64,000 nt of DNA from Bermanella sp049115935 (GCA_049115935.1 JAGDZK010000020.1:35327-99326), one strand, 5' to 3'. Shown: positions 53,760 to 62,672, counted from the first letter of the stretch. Made by a program: numbers and translations. Notes: a model not told the origin generated them from the sequence alone.

Positions 53760-54233
53760 ATGGCGAAAAGTATTCAGCAATGGCTTGATGAGTATGGTTC
53801 AAGCCACCAAAATAAAACCAATAAACGCATTCATTGGTTTTGTGTGCCACAAATTTTTTGGACGGTCATGGCCGCCATTTATGTGATCCCTGTCCCGACT
53901 TTCATGGCTGAGATTAGCCCCCATTTAAATTGGGCAAGCGTACTATCTGTGGGTGCCATTTTATTTTATATGCGTTTATCACTGCCACTTGCCATTGGTA
54001 TGGCTGTGTTTACCGGCGCTTGTTATGCCACGGTACTGGCATTTGATGCGGCATTCCCTGGATACTTACTTTGGTTTGCGGTCATTTGGTTTGTGGCTCT
54101 TTGGGCGTTACAGTTTTATGGTCATGAAGTAGAAGGCAAAAAGCCTTCTTTCTTTAAAGATGTGCAATTTTTAATGATTGGCCCTGCGTGGCTGATGTCA
54201 TTCATTTATAAAAAAATTGGTTTGAGGTATTAA
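53760..54233 (+). CDS. Mpo1-like (DUF962) membrane protein
   Basis: This 157-residue protein has four hydrophobic segments. It contains the family's histidines in SSHQNKTNKRIHWFCVPQI (about residues 15-33) and FYGHEVEGKKPSFFKD (about 118-133). The latter matches the 'FxGHxxFExxxPA' motif of DUF962, here with VEGKKP. Mpo1 in yeast oxidises 2-hydroxy fatty acids with Fe2+. A bacterial role in long-chain 2-hydroxy fatty acid breakdown would be plausible. AGGAGG 6 bases before the ATG is a very strong ribosome site. Confidence 0.86.
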   Translation: MAKSIQQWLDEYGSSHQNKTNKRIHWFCVPQIFWTVMAAIYVIPVPTFMAEISPHLNWASVLSVGAILFYMRLSLPLAIGMAVFTGACYATVLAFDAAFPGYLLWFAVIWFVALWALQFYGHEVEGKKPSFFKDVQFLMIGPAWLMSFIYKKIGLRY

Positions 54234-54249
54234 CTTTTTGCAAAGCTAA

Positions 54250-54278
54250 AAAAACGCCAGTCATTGACTGGCGTTTTT
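54250..54278. terminator. Intrinsic terminator (Mpo1-like / cupin)
   Basis: AAAAACGCCAGT-CATTG-ACTGGCGTTTTTG: 11-12-bp stem with A/T tracts between convergent genes. Confidence 0.9.
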
Positions 54279-54321
54279 GTGTACTTAACCCATTTATCGT
54301 CTAATAGACTAATTTCAAGCT

Positions 54322-54681
54322 CTAGGCTGCTTCATAAATTGAGTAGAATTTTTTAGCCACACCAATGGTTTCCCATGTGCCCTGATAACCAGCGGGCACT
54401 ATAAACGCATCACCTGCATTAACTTCTTCAACATTGCCTTGCGCGTCAGTCAAAATAGCCTTGCCTTCAATCATGTAGCAAAACTCATCTTCCGTGTAGT
54501 TAAGATTCCATTTTCCAGTGGTTGACTCCCATACACCGCAAAAAAAGTTTTCTTTGGTATTGGTAAATACATTATTTAAACGCTCAAGTGGTGCACCAGC
54601 AATTAAGCGCTCTTTTGCCACAGGGGTTTGTTCTTGACCTTCTAATGAAGAACTCACTCTTAACAGTTTTATGGCCGACAT
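54322..54681 (-). CDS. Cupin-domain protein (DUF861/EutQ-like)
   Basis: This 119-residue single-domain cupin has FFCGVWESTTGKWNLNYTEDEFCYMIEGKAILTDAQGN and NAGDAFIVPAGYQGTWE (two cupin motifs, about residues 45-105, in outline). It follows the TetR gene by 17 bases in the puuB-tetR-cupin unit. In E. coli the polyamine-responsive repressor PuuR is an HTH-cupin fusion; here the cupin is separate. It may sense or modify a polyamine intermediate, which is inference. Confidence 0.85.
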   Translation of the reverse strand: MSAIKLLRVSSSLEGQEQTPVAKERLIAGAPLERLNNVFTNTKENFFCGVWESTTGKWNLNYTEDEFCYMIEGKAILTDAQGNVEEVNAGDAFIVPAGYQGTWETIGVAKKFYSIYEAA

Positions 54682-54698
54682 TGCTTTTACTCTATCTT

Positions 54699-55382
54699 TT
54701 ATTGATTGTGATTTTCATCTTCTAAATAAGTCTTCAGCAAGCTTTTTATCATCAAATTTAAATCGTTCAAGCTGCGCTTAGCGCGTTCCCCTTTTTGATT
54801 AACAACCACCAAAAATAAACTGTGTGTCGCTTCTAAATACACACGAGCCAAACGCTCTCTTTCCTTTAGATGATGAGTAATACCCATACGCTTAAATACT
54901 TGTGCCATTTTTTTAATAACAAGCTCATCGTGTTGCTCATCTAATTGACGCAACTCTGGCACAGAGAACATTGCTTGCACCAAGGTTAAAATGGCTTTTT
55001 GCTTTTTGTATACTTTTAAATTGGTTTTCAGCAGCCTAACAATCAGCTCGTCGAAGTCCATGGTTTCAATAGGCCATGCTTCAAACTCATTTAACACGGC
55101 TTCTATTTCATCTAACCAACGCATGGCCATTGCATATAAAATGGCATGTTTATTAGGGAAATAGTGATAAAGTGAACCAATTGATATACCCACTTCTTTT
55201 GCAATTAAGATAGTGTTTAAGTCATCCAATCCAACTCGTTCTAACAGCTCACCAGTCACATCAATAATTTGTTTAGAGCGCAATTTCGAGCGGCCTTGCA
55301 CAGGTGCATTCCTTGGCGTGACATCTTTGGTTTTCTCTGTATTTGAAGCGTTAGATGTCACTTCTTTATTTGAACTGGTCAT
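54699..55382 (-). CDS. TetR-family regulator of the polyamine unit
   Basis: This 227-residue protein has an unusually long hydrophilic N-terminus (about 30 residues of Thr/Ser/Asn/Lys). The TetR helix-turn-helix follows (LRSKQIIDVTGELLERVGLDDL..ILIAKEVGISIGSLYHYFPNKHAIL in outline, about residues 33-80) with a helical ligand domain. It lies 52 bases downstream of puuB on the same strand and 17 bases before the cupin gene, so it probably controls puuB and the divergent puuA. GGGGTGAT precedes the ATG. The ligand is likely a polyamine or a gamma-glutamyl derivative. Confidence 0.87.
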   Translation of the reverse strand: MTSSNKEVTSNASNTEKTKDVTPRNAPVQGRSKLRSKQIIDVTGELLERVGLDDLNTILIAKEVGISIGSLYHYFPNKHAILYAMAMRWLDEIEAVLNEFEAWPIETMDFDELIVRLLKTNLKVYKKQKAILTLVQAMFSVPELRQLDEQHDELVIKKMAQVFKRMGITHHLKERERLARVYLEATHSLFLVVVNQKGERAKRSLNDLNLMIKSLLKTYLEDENHNQ

Positions 55383-55434
55383 ATCACCCCATAATCTATT
55401 TATATTGCATCAAACCAAGGCTGATACCTGCCCA

Positions 55435-56709
55435 CTAAAAGAAACGATCACGCATGGAATAGTAAAGCATGCCCGCCACTAGCCCAGGGAAACGCAACAG
55501 AGTACCACCAGGAAAGGTCGGTGTCGGCACACTGGCAAACACATCGAATTTCTCCGCACTACCACTCACTGCCTGCGCCATGATTTTACCACCTAGTGTG
55601 GCAAGTGCCACTCCGTGACCTGAATAACCTTGTGCGGCAAATACGTTTTCTTCTAAACGGTTAAAATAAGGCATACGATTAAGTGTAATCGCAAGCGTGC
55701 CACCCCAGCCGTAATCAATTTTCACATTCGCCAACTCAGGGTAAAATTCCAACATGTATTTGCGCACAAAATTAGGAATATCACTTGGGAATTTTGTGGT
55801 GTAGTTTTCACCGCCACCCCAAAGTAGTCGATTATCACCCGACAATTTAAAATAGTTAATGACAAATTTTGAATCGGCTACAGCTACATCATCACGGTTT
55901 ATTCTTCGACAAAGCTCTTCTGATAATGGCTCAGTAGCAATAATAAAATTATTAATGGGCATGATTTTGCCCGCAATTTTTGACTCCAACTTACCCAAAT
56001 AACCATTACAAGCTAGCAGGATATACTTAGGCTTAACTAAACCATGATCTGTTTTTACAAACGCATTATTACCGCCTTTATAGTCAACTACTCGACTATT
56101 TTCATAAATGGTTACGCCTGCATCAATCGCTGCCTTCGCTAACCCCAGTGCGTAATTAAGAGGATGCAGGTGAGCCGCATCTTTTGCATATTCACCACCA
56201 TGATAACGGTCAGTGCCCAGCATGAGCTCTACCTCTGGCTTGGTGACGTACTCAACGCTTTTATAACCCAAGACATCACGCTTGTAATCAATGCTTTCTT
56301 TAATGTGTTTTTCATGTCGAGCCTTGGCTGCCACATGTAAGATGCCGGCCTTTAAGTCGCATTCGATTTCATGTTTTGTAATCAGCTCTTTCACTAAATC
56401 GACTGATTCTATCGACATATCCCAAAGGCTATCCGCCATTGGTTTACCGACTTTATGAATAAGCTCATCATGATCCATATTATGCCCCGGCGCCACTTGA
56501 CCACCATTACGTCCTGACGCACCCCAACCTACTTTTTCGGCTTCAAGTACGCTGACAGCATACCCCATCTCGGCCAAATGCAATGCTGCCGATAAACCAG
56601 TAAAACCAGCGCCTATAATACAAATGTCGGCTTGCTGCTCACCTTCAAGCCTTGGCAGGTCGAATTGCTGGTTAGCAGTGGCTGAGTAATAAGACTCTAC
56701 ATAAGGCAT
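55435..56709 (-). CDS. puuB: Gamma-glutamylputrescine oxidase PuuB-like (FAD)
   Basis: This 424-residue DAO-fold flavoprotein has the dinucleotide motif ADICIIGAGFTGLSAALHLAEMG (about residues 24-46, in outline), then GWGASGRNGGQVAPG (about residues 60-74). The FAD-binding C-terminus is AAQGYSGHGVALATLGG. Length and the SGRNGGQ motif fit E. coli PuuB (426 residues), which oxidises gamma-glutamylputrescine to the aldehyde. AGGAG five bases before the ATG at 56709 fixes the start; the longer frame to 56748 has no support. It is divergent from the PuuA-like gene. Confidence 0.88.
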   Translation of the reverse strand: MPYVESYYSATANQQFDLPRLEGEQQADICIIGAGFTGLSAALHLAEMGYAVSVLEAEKVGWGASGRNGGQVAPGHNMDHDELIHKVGKPMADSLWDMSIESVDLVKELITKHEIECDLKAGILHVAAKARHEKHIKESIDYKRDVLGYKSVEYVTKPEVELMLGTDRYHGGEYAKDAAHLHPLNYALGLAKAAIDAGVTIYENSRVVDYKGGNNAFVKTDHGLVKPKYILLACNGYLGKLESKIAGKIMPINNFIIATEPLSEELCRRINRDDVAVADSKFVINYFKLSGDNRLLWGGGENYTTKFPSDIPNFVRKYMLEFYPELANVKIDYGWGGTLAITLNRMPYFNRLEENVFAAQGYSGHGVALATLGGKIMAQAVSGSAEKFDVFASVPTPTFPGGTLLRFPGLVAGMLYYSMRDRFF

Positions 56710-56757
56710 TTGCTTCTCCTGTTTGCACCACTTTAAGGCGGAACGCATATATTCATA

Positions 56758-56876
56758 AAACCGAATAATACTTCTAATTTAATTTAGCTACAAGCAACAA
56801 AATTTCAATAAAAAGCCACCAACCGTTGCTTTTTTATAATCATTAAAATAATCTACAAATCGAATAATAATTCGGT
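56758..56876. promoter_or_regulatory. Divergent puuB/puuA control region with operator-like repeats
   Basis: Two related sequences flank this stretch: AAACCGAATAATA at 56758-56770 and the inverted repeat AAATCGAAT-AATA-ATTCGGTTT (about 56857-56878, 9-bp arms with one mismatch). The latter lies just after a -35/-10 pair TTGCTT (56825-56830) / TAATCT (56848-56853), 17 bases apart, in the direction of puuA. A repressor, probably the TetR protein, would block puuA here. The rest of 56749-57054 shows no other clear site. Confidence 0.5.
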
Positions 56877-57054
56877 TTATTATTTACAAGCTTGAGGCCT
56901 ATACCTCCTACTAGGTATATGAATTAAATTTATGATCAGAGTATTGTTTTAGCAAGCCATTGCCCACTTTAGTTTGAGCGTAGGCACAAGGTTTGCTAAT
57001 TAAATGAATTCGGCAATACTATTAAGCAGTCAACTAAGACCAAGAAGGTGATTT

Positions 57055-58389
57055 ATGGAAGCCGTTGCTAGGTTTCTTAAAGAAAACGACATTACTGAGG
57101 TAGAATCAACCCTACCTGACATGACAGGTAATGCTCGCGGTAAGTTTTATCCAACCAGAAAATTCCTTGCTGAAAAAGGCGGCCGCATTCCAGAGACTTT
57201 ATTAGTCCAAACGGTTACCGGCGACTGGGCCAGCAATCACGACGACATTGTTGATCCAACCGATAAAGACATGTTCTTAGTTCCCGACCCTAACACACTC
57301 AGGGTGGTACCATGGGCAGATGAACCCACCGCACAAGTAATCAATGACTGCTACACGAGCAAAGGCGAATTACACCCTTTGTCTAGTCGCTCTGTATTGC
57401 GCCGCGTTTTGGCACTTTACGAAAAAGAAGGTTTACAACCGGTTATCGCCCCCGAGGTTGAGTTTTACCTTATTCAACCAAACCATGACCCCGATTACGA
57501 AATCAAACCCGCTACAGGTCGCTCCGGTCGCGCTGAAAATGCACGCCAGTCTTACAGCATTGATGCAGTTAACGAGTTCAATCCTGTCATTGATACCCTA
57601 TATTCATACTGCCAAGCACAAGGCTTGGATGTTGACACCTTAATTCACGAATCAGGCGCAGCACAAATGGAGATTAACTTTCTCCATGGCGATGCCTTAA
57701 GCCTTGCCGACCAAGTATTTGTATTCAAACGTACGCTACGTGAAACGGCACTTAAACACGGCATCTACTCAACCTTTATGGCAAAGCCAATGCAAAAAGA
57801 GCCTGGTAGCTCGATGCATATTCATCAAAGCCTATTAGATGTGAAAACCGGCAATAATATCTTTGCAAATGAAGATGGCAGTTACAGCGATGTATTTATG
57901 AATTACATTGGTGGTCTACAAAAATACACAGGAAGCGCTATTAGCTTTTTTGCGCCGAACGTTAATTCATATCGTCGGTTCGCGCCTGAAATTGCAGCGC
58001 CGATTAATATGAATTGGGGCATTGATAACCGTACAGCAGGCTTGCGTGTACCAGAAGCAGTGGCAGAAGCCACACGAATTGAGAACCGCTTCCCAGGTGC
58101 CGACTGCAACCCTTATTTAGCTATTGCTGCCAGTTTAGCTTGCGGCTATCTCGGCATGAAAGAAAAATTAAAACCAACAGAGCCAACCTCAACCTCGCCT
58201 GACGATGAAGTTGAAATTGCAAGAACCCTTGAAGAAGGTTTACGCATGCTTGAAGACTGCCCAGAGATAACCGATATAATGGGCAAATCTTTTGTTGATG
58301 CGTACATTGGTGTTAAACGCAAAGAGTTTGAAACGTTTAATGAGGTAATCAGTTCATGGGAACGTGAATTTTTACTATTGAATGTTTAA
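57055..58389 (+). CDS. puuA: Gamma-glutamylputrescine synthetase PuuA-like (glutamine-synthetase family)
   Basis: This 444-residue GS-type ligase has PEVEFYLIQ (about residues 138-146), SGAAQMEINF (about 200-209), SSMHIHQSL (about 250-258), NVNSYRRF (about 300-307) and the ATP/metal residues GIDNRTAGLRVPEA. The divergent PuuB-like oxidase and downstream polyamine-binding protein show it is PuuA-like rather than nitrogen-assimilating GlnA. It lacks the Tyr-adenylylation loop as far as I can see. It makes gamma-glutamylputrescine from putrescine, glutamate and ATP. AAGGTG 6 bases before the ATG supports the start. Confidence 0.9.
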   Translation: MEAVARFLKENDITEVESTLPDMTGNARGKFYPTRKFLAEKGGRIPETLLVQTVTGDWASNHDDIVDPTDKDMFLVPDPNTLRVVPWADEPTAQVINDCYTSKGELHPLSSRSVLRRVLALYEKEGLQPVIAPEVEFYLIQPNHDPDYEIKPATGRSGRAENARQSYSIDAVNEFNPVIDTLYSYCQAQGLDVDTLIHESGAAQMEINFLHGDALSLADQVFVFKRTLRETALKHGIYSTFMAKPMQKEPGSSMHIHQSLLDVKTGNNIFANEDGSYSDVFMNYIGGLQKYTGSAISFFAPNVNSYRRFAPEIAAPINMNWGIDNRTAGLRVPEAVAEATRIENRFPGADCNPYLAIAASLACGYLGMKEKLKPTEPTSTSPDDEVEIARTLEEGLRMLEDCPEITDIMGKSFVDAYIGVKRKEFETFNEVISSWEREFLLLNV

Positions 58390-58465
58390 ATAATGAATTT
58401 GGCCTCGTGAAATAATAATAAAAAATCAATAAAAATATAACATACACAACCAAGAGGTAAACTCT

Positions 58466-59581
58466 ATGAAAGCACCAATTTTGCCGTCCTTTAAAAAGAC
58501 AGCAGCCGTACTGGCATTAGGTTTAGCAAGCAGCCTTTCTGCCCATGCAGAACAGACATTAAATTTCTACAACTGGTCAGACTACATAGCCGAAGACACC
58601 ATTGCCAACTTCGAAAAGAAAACCGGCATTAAAGTGGTGGCTGATGTCTTTGATAGCAACGAAGTATTAGAAGCAAAGATGTTAGCGGGTAATTCAGGTT
58701 ATGACATCGTGGTGCCTTCTGCCACGTTTATGGCACGCCAAATTCAAGCTGGGGTTTTCCAACCATTGGATCGCTCTAAAATTCCGAATTATGCAGGCCT
58801 AGATAAAGGCTTAATGAAAACACTTTCACGACTCGACGAAGGTAATAAGTTCGGTATTCCATACTTATGGGGCACAACGGGTATTGGCTATAACGTTAAG
58901 ATGGTAGAAAAAGCCCTCGGTAAAGATGCTCCCGTTGACAGCTGGGATTTAGTATTTAAGCCGGAGAATTTAGCCAAATTAAAAGATTGCGGTGTTTCTG
59001 TCCTAGACAGTGCGGATGAAATTTTACCACTGGCATTACACTATGTTGGCATGGACCCTGGCTCTAAAACCGCATCAGATTACAAAGACAGTAAAATGAC
59101 TCAGCTTTTAAAAGCCATCCGCCCTTCTATTACCCAATTTCATTCATCACAATACATTAGCAATTTAGCCAATGGTGATATCTGCGTGGCAATCGGCTGG
59201 TCTGGTGATATTTTACAAGCAATGGACCGCGCTGACGAAGCTGAAAATGGCGTCGAAATTGCCTACACCATTCCGGTTGAAGGCACGTCTGTTTGGTTTG
59301 ATATGCTAACCATTCCTAAAGAAGCTAAGAGCCCTGATAACGCTTACAAGTTCATCAACTACTTACTTGACCCTAAAGTAATGGCGGATATTTCAAATTA
59401 TGTTTGGTATCCAAACGGTGTACCGGCATCTAAAGCACTTTTGGATGAAGAGATTTCATCTAACCCAAGTATCTACCCAAGTGAAGAGGTTCAGGCTAAA
59501 CTGTTCCCTCTTACTGTTCATGGACCAAAAATCAGCAAACTACAAACTCGCTTTTGGGCTAACTTAAAAGCAGGGCGTTAA
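58466..59581 (+). CDS. Polyamine ABC transporter substrate-binding protein (PotF/SpuD-like)
   Basis: This 371-residue periplasmic protein has a signal peptide (about 1-28, ending SAHA). It carries NFYNWSDYIAEDTIANFEKKTGIKV, the classic PotF/SpuD opening with the Trp-Ser-Asp substrate-site pair. Later come YLWGTTGIGYNV and ICVAIGWSGDILQAM with the ligand-binding Trp/Asp. It binds putrescine or spermidine for an ABC importer whose permease/ATPase genes are not in the window. It follows the puuA-like gene by 76 bases and is cotranscribed or separately promoted. Confidence 0.93.
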   Translation: MKAPILPSFKKTAAVLALGLASSLSAHAEQTLNFYNWSDYIAEDTIANFEKKTGIKVVADVFDSNEVLEAKMLAGNSGYDIVVPSATFMARQIQAGVFQPLDRSKIPNYAGLDKGLMKTLSRLDEGNKFGIPYLWGTTGIGYNVKMVEKALGKDAPVDSWDLVFKPENLAKLKDCGVSVLDSADEILPLALHYVGMDPGSKTASDYKDSKMTQLLKAIRPSITQFHSSQYISNLANGDICVAIGWSGDILQAMDRADEAENGVEIAYTIPVEGTSVWFDMLTIPKEAKSPDNAYKFINYLLDPKVMADISNYVWYPNGVPASKALLDEEISSNPSIYPSEEVQAKLFPLTVHGPKISKLQTRFWANLKAGR

Positions 59582-59604
59582 TTTTTTTCAGTTAACGTGA
59601 CGTT

Positions 59605-59637
59605 AAAAAACCAATTGAGAGATCAATTGGTTTTTTT
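59605..59637 (+). terminator. Intrinsic terminator after the polyamine-binding protein gene
   Basis: AAAAAACCAATTGA-GAGA-TCAATTGGTTTTTTT: a perfect 8-bp core stem extended by A/T pairs with a T tract. A palindrome TTAACG-TGA-CGTTAA (59592-59606) sits just before. Confidence 0.88.
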
Positions 59638-59676
59638 GTGCCTATCATCCTCCCGTTTATCCACACAAAAAAACGA

Positions 59677-59711
59677 AAGTGGATCCCCGATAAAAGCACT
59701 CAGGGATGACG
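59677..59711. repeat. Dispersed REP-like unit, second locus
   Basis: AAGTGGATCCCCGATAAAAGCACTCAGGGATGACG is the reverse orientation of the unit at 5804-5854 (CGTCATCCC...TCGGGGATCCACTT) with a shorter middle. It is in the gap between the polyamine-binding protein gene and ihfA. Confidence 0.7.
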
Positions 59712-59813
59712 ACTAATAATCCGTATTGTTTTTAACTGATACACCGCTTCAAGTCAGGATTTCAAACCTGACTACCCAAAATCAAGTGCAATCAAAACTC
59801 TAAATTTTAAACA

Positions 59814-59846
59814 TAAAAAAAGAGCAGCCTAGGCTGCTCTTTTTTC
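59814..59846 (-). terminator. Intrinsic terminator of the pheST-ihfA unit
   Basis: A-run (59814-59820), AGAGCAGCCTAGGCTGCTCT, then T-run: a 20-base perfect palindrome (loop from the central CTAG) with T tracts on both strands. It lies just past the ihfA stop. Confidence 0.9.
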
Positions 59847-59863
59847 ACCAAACTTCAACGACA

Positions 59864-60160
59864 TTAATCTTCGTTATAGGCTTCAACTTGTACTTTTAAT
59901 TTTTGACCAGGCCTAAATGTGACCACACAACGGGCGGAGATTGGAATCTCTTCACCGGTTTTAGGGTTACGTCCAGGACGCTGACGTTTTTCTCTTAAAT
60001 CAAAATTTCCAAATCCAGAAAGCTTAACTTGCTCTTTCTCGGTTAAACAAGTGCGAATCTCTTCAAAAAAAACATCTACCATTTCTTTGGCTTCACGCTT
60101 ATTTATACCAAGTTCGTCAAATAGCTTCTCTGCCATATCGGCCTTGGTGATCGCGGTCAT
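59864..60160 (-). CDS. ihfA: Integration host factor alpha subunit
   Basis: This 98-residue protein has ALTKADMAEKLF-type opening (TAITKADMAEKLFDELG), KREAKEMVDVFFEEIR, the DNA-bending proline loop RNPKTGEEIPI (about residues 64-74) and VVTFRPGQKLK. It matches IhfA better than IhfB or HU by these residues. The start at 60160 is one base after the pheT stop, with GAGGT inside the last pheT codons, so the two are translationally coupled. With IhfB it bends DNA in transcription, recombination and replication. Confidence 0.95.
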   Translation of the reverse strand: MTAITKADMAEKLFDELGINKREAKEMVDVFFEEIRTCLTEKEQVKLSGFGNFDLREKRQRPGRNPKTGEEIPISARCVVTFRPGQKLKVQVEAYNED

Positions 60161-60161
60161 A

Positions 60162-62546
60162 CTAACCTCGTAGTTGTGCACCTAATCCTTCAGCCAGTTT
60201 AGTGACGATATTATCAACAGAACTGGTTATTTCTTCATCATTAAGAGTGCGTGAAGGATCCTGCCACGTCAAGCCTAAAGCCAGACTTTTTCTACCGTTT
60301 TCAATACCTTGGCCGCGATATACGTCAAAAAGTGTGACATTTGTAAGGCTTTGACCCGCCTGCTCACGGATAACCTGCTCTACTTGTGCCCACTGTACAT
60401 GCTCTTCAACCACAAAAGCCAAGTCACGACTCACTTCAGGGAATTTCGACACTGAGGTAAATTCAGGCAATTGCCCTTGAGTCACTTCGTCTAGCAGTAA
60501 CTCGAAAACAAACAATGGGGTTTTAATGCCTAACTGTTTTTGTAGCACAGGGTGCAGCGCACCTAATAAGCCTATTTGCTTGTCGCCTTTAAGGATCGCT
60601 GCACACTGACCAGGATGAAGAGCTGGGTGCTCACCAGCCACAAAGCGATATTCTGCATCGCCATTGATGCCCAGCATGGCTTCTAAGTCACCTTTAAGGT
60701 CATAGAAGTCCACTTTTTCTGAACCATTAGCCCAACCCATAGAGAAGCGACTACCGCATACTAAACCAGCAAGCATTGGCTCTTGCGTTAACTCATCGCC
60801 TTTTGGCACAAAGCGCAAACCCGTCTCGAACAAACGCACATCAGACTGCTGACGCTTAAGGTTATGCTCAGCTGCCTTGATAAGGCCCACCCATAAGGTA
60901 GAGCGCATCACCGCCATATCTGCTGAAATTGGGTTTGCTAATGTTAAACCGTCTACTTCTGGATCAACTAGCTTTTGTACTTTAGGGTCTACAAAGCTGT
61001 AAGTAATGGCTTCTTGGTAACCACGGCTCACCCAGAACTGCTTTAAGGTGTTTATAGGTGTAATCACCTCAGGCTCGCTTTGAAGATCTAAAGCAGCCAT
61101 TGGCGTGGTTACAGGCAGATTGTTGTATCCGTGGATACGGGCAATCTCTTCGATCAAGTCTGCTTCGATACTAATATCAAAACGATAGCTTGGTACGTTA
61201 ACTGTCCAGCCAGTTGCATTGGCGATTACTGTCATACCTAAACGGGTCAACATGGTTTCGATTTCAGCGGCTGGTAATTCCAACGCCAAAACATCCACAA
61301 CACGCTGAGCACGCAACTCAACGGTTGCCTCTTTTGGCATAGCCGCTTCATCTTCAGTATTCACAACTGGGCCTGCTTGACCACCACAAATTTCAATGAT
61401 CAATTGTGTGGCACGCTCCATGGCATCGTTCTGTAAACGATAATCCACGCCGCGCTCAAAACGGTGAGAAGAGTCCGTATGCAACCCGTAATTACGTGCT
61501 TTACCCGCAATAGCAATTGGATCAAAGTAAGCCACTTCTAAGAACACGTCTTTTGTTTCGGCATTCACACCTGAATGCTCGCCACCCATTACACCAGCGA
61601 TTGCCAATGCTTTTGTATTATCGGCAATCACTAATGTGTCACTATTTAATTCAATCTCTTGACCGTCTAGCAGAGTCAGCTTTTCTTTATCGGCTGACAT
61701 ACGTACGTTAATGCCGCCCTCGACCTTGGCCAAGTCAAACGCGTGCATAGGCTGACCAAGCTCCAACAATACATAGTTGGTCACATCGACGATTGGATCA
61801 ATTGAACGAATACCGCTGCGGCGCAGTTTTTCAATCATCCATAACGGCGTAGCTGCACTTACATTCACGCCTTTAACAACACGGCCCACATATTTCGGAC
61901 AGGCTGTTGGCGCAGACAAAGTAACCGGCAAGGTATCGTTAATCTGTGCAGCCATCACTTCAATGTTTAATGGCTTAACATCAACATTATTTAAAGTACC
62001 CACTTCACGGGCTAAACCTTTTACACTTAAACAGTCTGCGCGGTTTGGCGTTAAATCTACTTCTATGATGGCGTCGTCTAGATTTAAATATTCACGGACA
62101 TCCTGGCCTAAAGGCGCATCATCCGCTAATTCCATTAGGCCATCTGACTGCTCAGCCATGCCCATTTCCGCTTCAGCACACAACATACCGTGACTTTCTA
62201 CACCGCGTAATTTGGCTTTTTTAATTTTGAAACCTTTACCATCCGGTGTTGGCAATATCGCACCAATTTTTGCCATCGGTACTTTTAAGCCTTCACGCAC
62301 ATTGGGCGCGCCACACACTATTTGAAAGGTATCTGTGCCATCTGTTACTTGGCATAAACTTAATTTGTCTGCGTCAGGGTGCTGCTCACGCTTAACCACT
62401 TGCGCAACCACAATACCACTGAATTCACCCGCAACAGGATCAACCGCATCCACCTCTAGGCCCGCCATTGTCACCTGAGCCACTAGCTCATCGGTTTTAA
62501 GGCTTGGGTTAACCCATTCTCTTAACCAGCTTTCACTGAATTTCAT
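60162..62546 (-). CDS. pheT: Phenylalanine-tRNA ligase beta subunit
   Basis: This 794-residue subunit has the N-terminal tRNA-binding domain (VVAQVVKREQHPDADKLSLCQV, about residues 46-67), B3/B4 editing region, B5 domain, motif-like catalytic core remnants and the C-terminal FDX-ACB anticodon-binding domain (PEVSRDLAFVVEE, LTLGLTWQDPSRTLNDEEI in outline). Length matches the family (about 795). With PheS it forms the alpha2-beta2 enzyme that charges tRNA-Phe and edits mischarged Tyr. AGGAAT before the ATG supports the start. Confidence 0.97.
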   Translation of the reverse strand: MKFSESWLREWVNPSLKTDELVAQVTMAGLEVDAVDPVAGEFSGIVVAQVVKREQHPDADKLSLCQVTDGTDTFQIVCGAPNVREGLKVPMAKIGAILPTPDGKGFKIKKAKLRGVESHGMLCAEAEMGMAEQSDGLMELADDAPLGQDVREYLNLDDAIIEVDLTPNRADCLSVKGLAREVGTLNNVDVKPLNIEVMAAQINDTLPVTLSAPTACPKYVGRVVKGVNVSAATPLWMIEKLRRSGIRSIDPIVDVTNYVLLELGQPMHAFDLAKVEGGINVRMSADKEKLTLLDGQEIELNSDTLVIADNTKALAIAGVMGGEHSGVNAETKDVFLEVAYFDPIAIAGKARNYGLHTDSSHRFERGVDYRLQNDAMERATQLIIEICGGQAGPVVNTEDEAAMPKEATVELRAQRVVDVLALELPAAEIETMLTRLGMTVIANATGWTVNVPSYRFDISIEADLIEEIARIHGYNNLPVTTPMAALDLQSEPEVITPINTLKQFWVSRGYQEAITYSFVDPKVQKLVDPEVDGLTLANPISADMAVMRSTLWVGLIKAAEHNLKRQQSDVRLFETGLRFVPKGDELTQEPMLAGLVCGSRFSMGWANGSEKVDFYDLKGDLEAMLGINGDAEYRFVAGEHPALHPGQCAAILKGDKQIGLLGALHPVLQKQLGIKTPLFVFELLLDEVTQGQLPEFTSVSKFPEVSRDLAFVVEEHVQWAQVEQVIREQAGQSLTNVTLFDVYRGQGIENGRKSLALGLTWQDPSRTLNDEEITSSVDNIVTKLAEGLGAQLRG

Positions 62547-62565
62547 CTTAAATTCCTAAATTCTT

Positions 62566-62672
62566 TCGCGAGCAGTACCCAAAACATTCTCTTCGTTCAT
62601 GGGGCATACTAGCTCGCTCCTACAATATTATGATCGGAGCAGGCTTTGATGTACGAGCGAGCCTGCTCGCGA
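62566..62672. repeat. REP-like element between pheS and pheT
   Basis: The ends TCGCGAGCAG (62566-62575) and CTGCTCGCGA (62663-62672) are perfect inverted repeats. Inside are TAGCTCGCTCCTACA and ATCGGAGCAGGCT...ACGAGCGAGCC, the Pseudomonas REP type (TGTAGGAGCGAGC...GCTCGCGA). It lengthens the pheS-pheT gap to 151 bases, whereas these genes are normally close together. Confidence 0.75.

Noticed and set aside
59592..59606. TTAACG-TGA-CGTTAA palindrome as an operator
   Set aside because: It lies after the polyamine-binding protein stop and just before the terminator, so it is more likely part of the 3' end structure.
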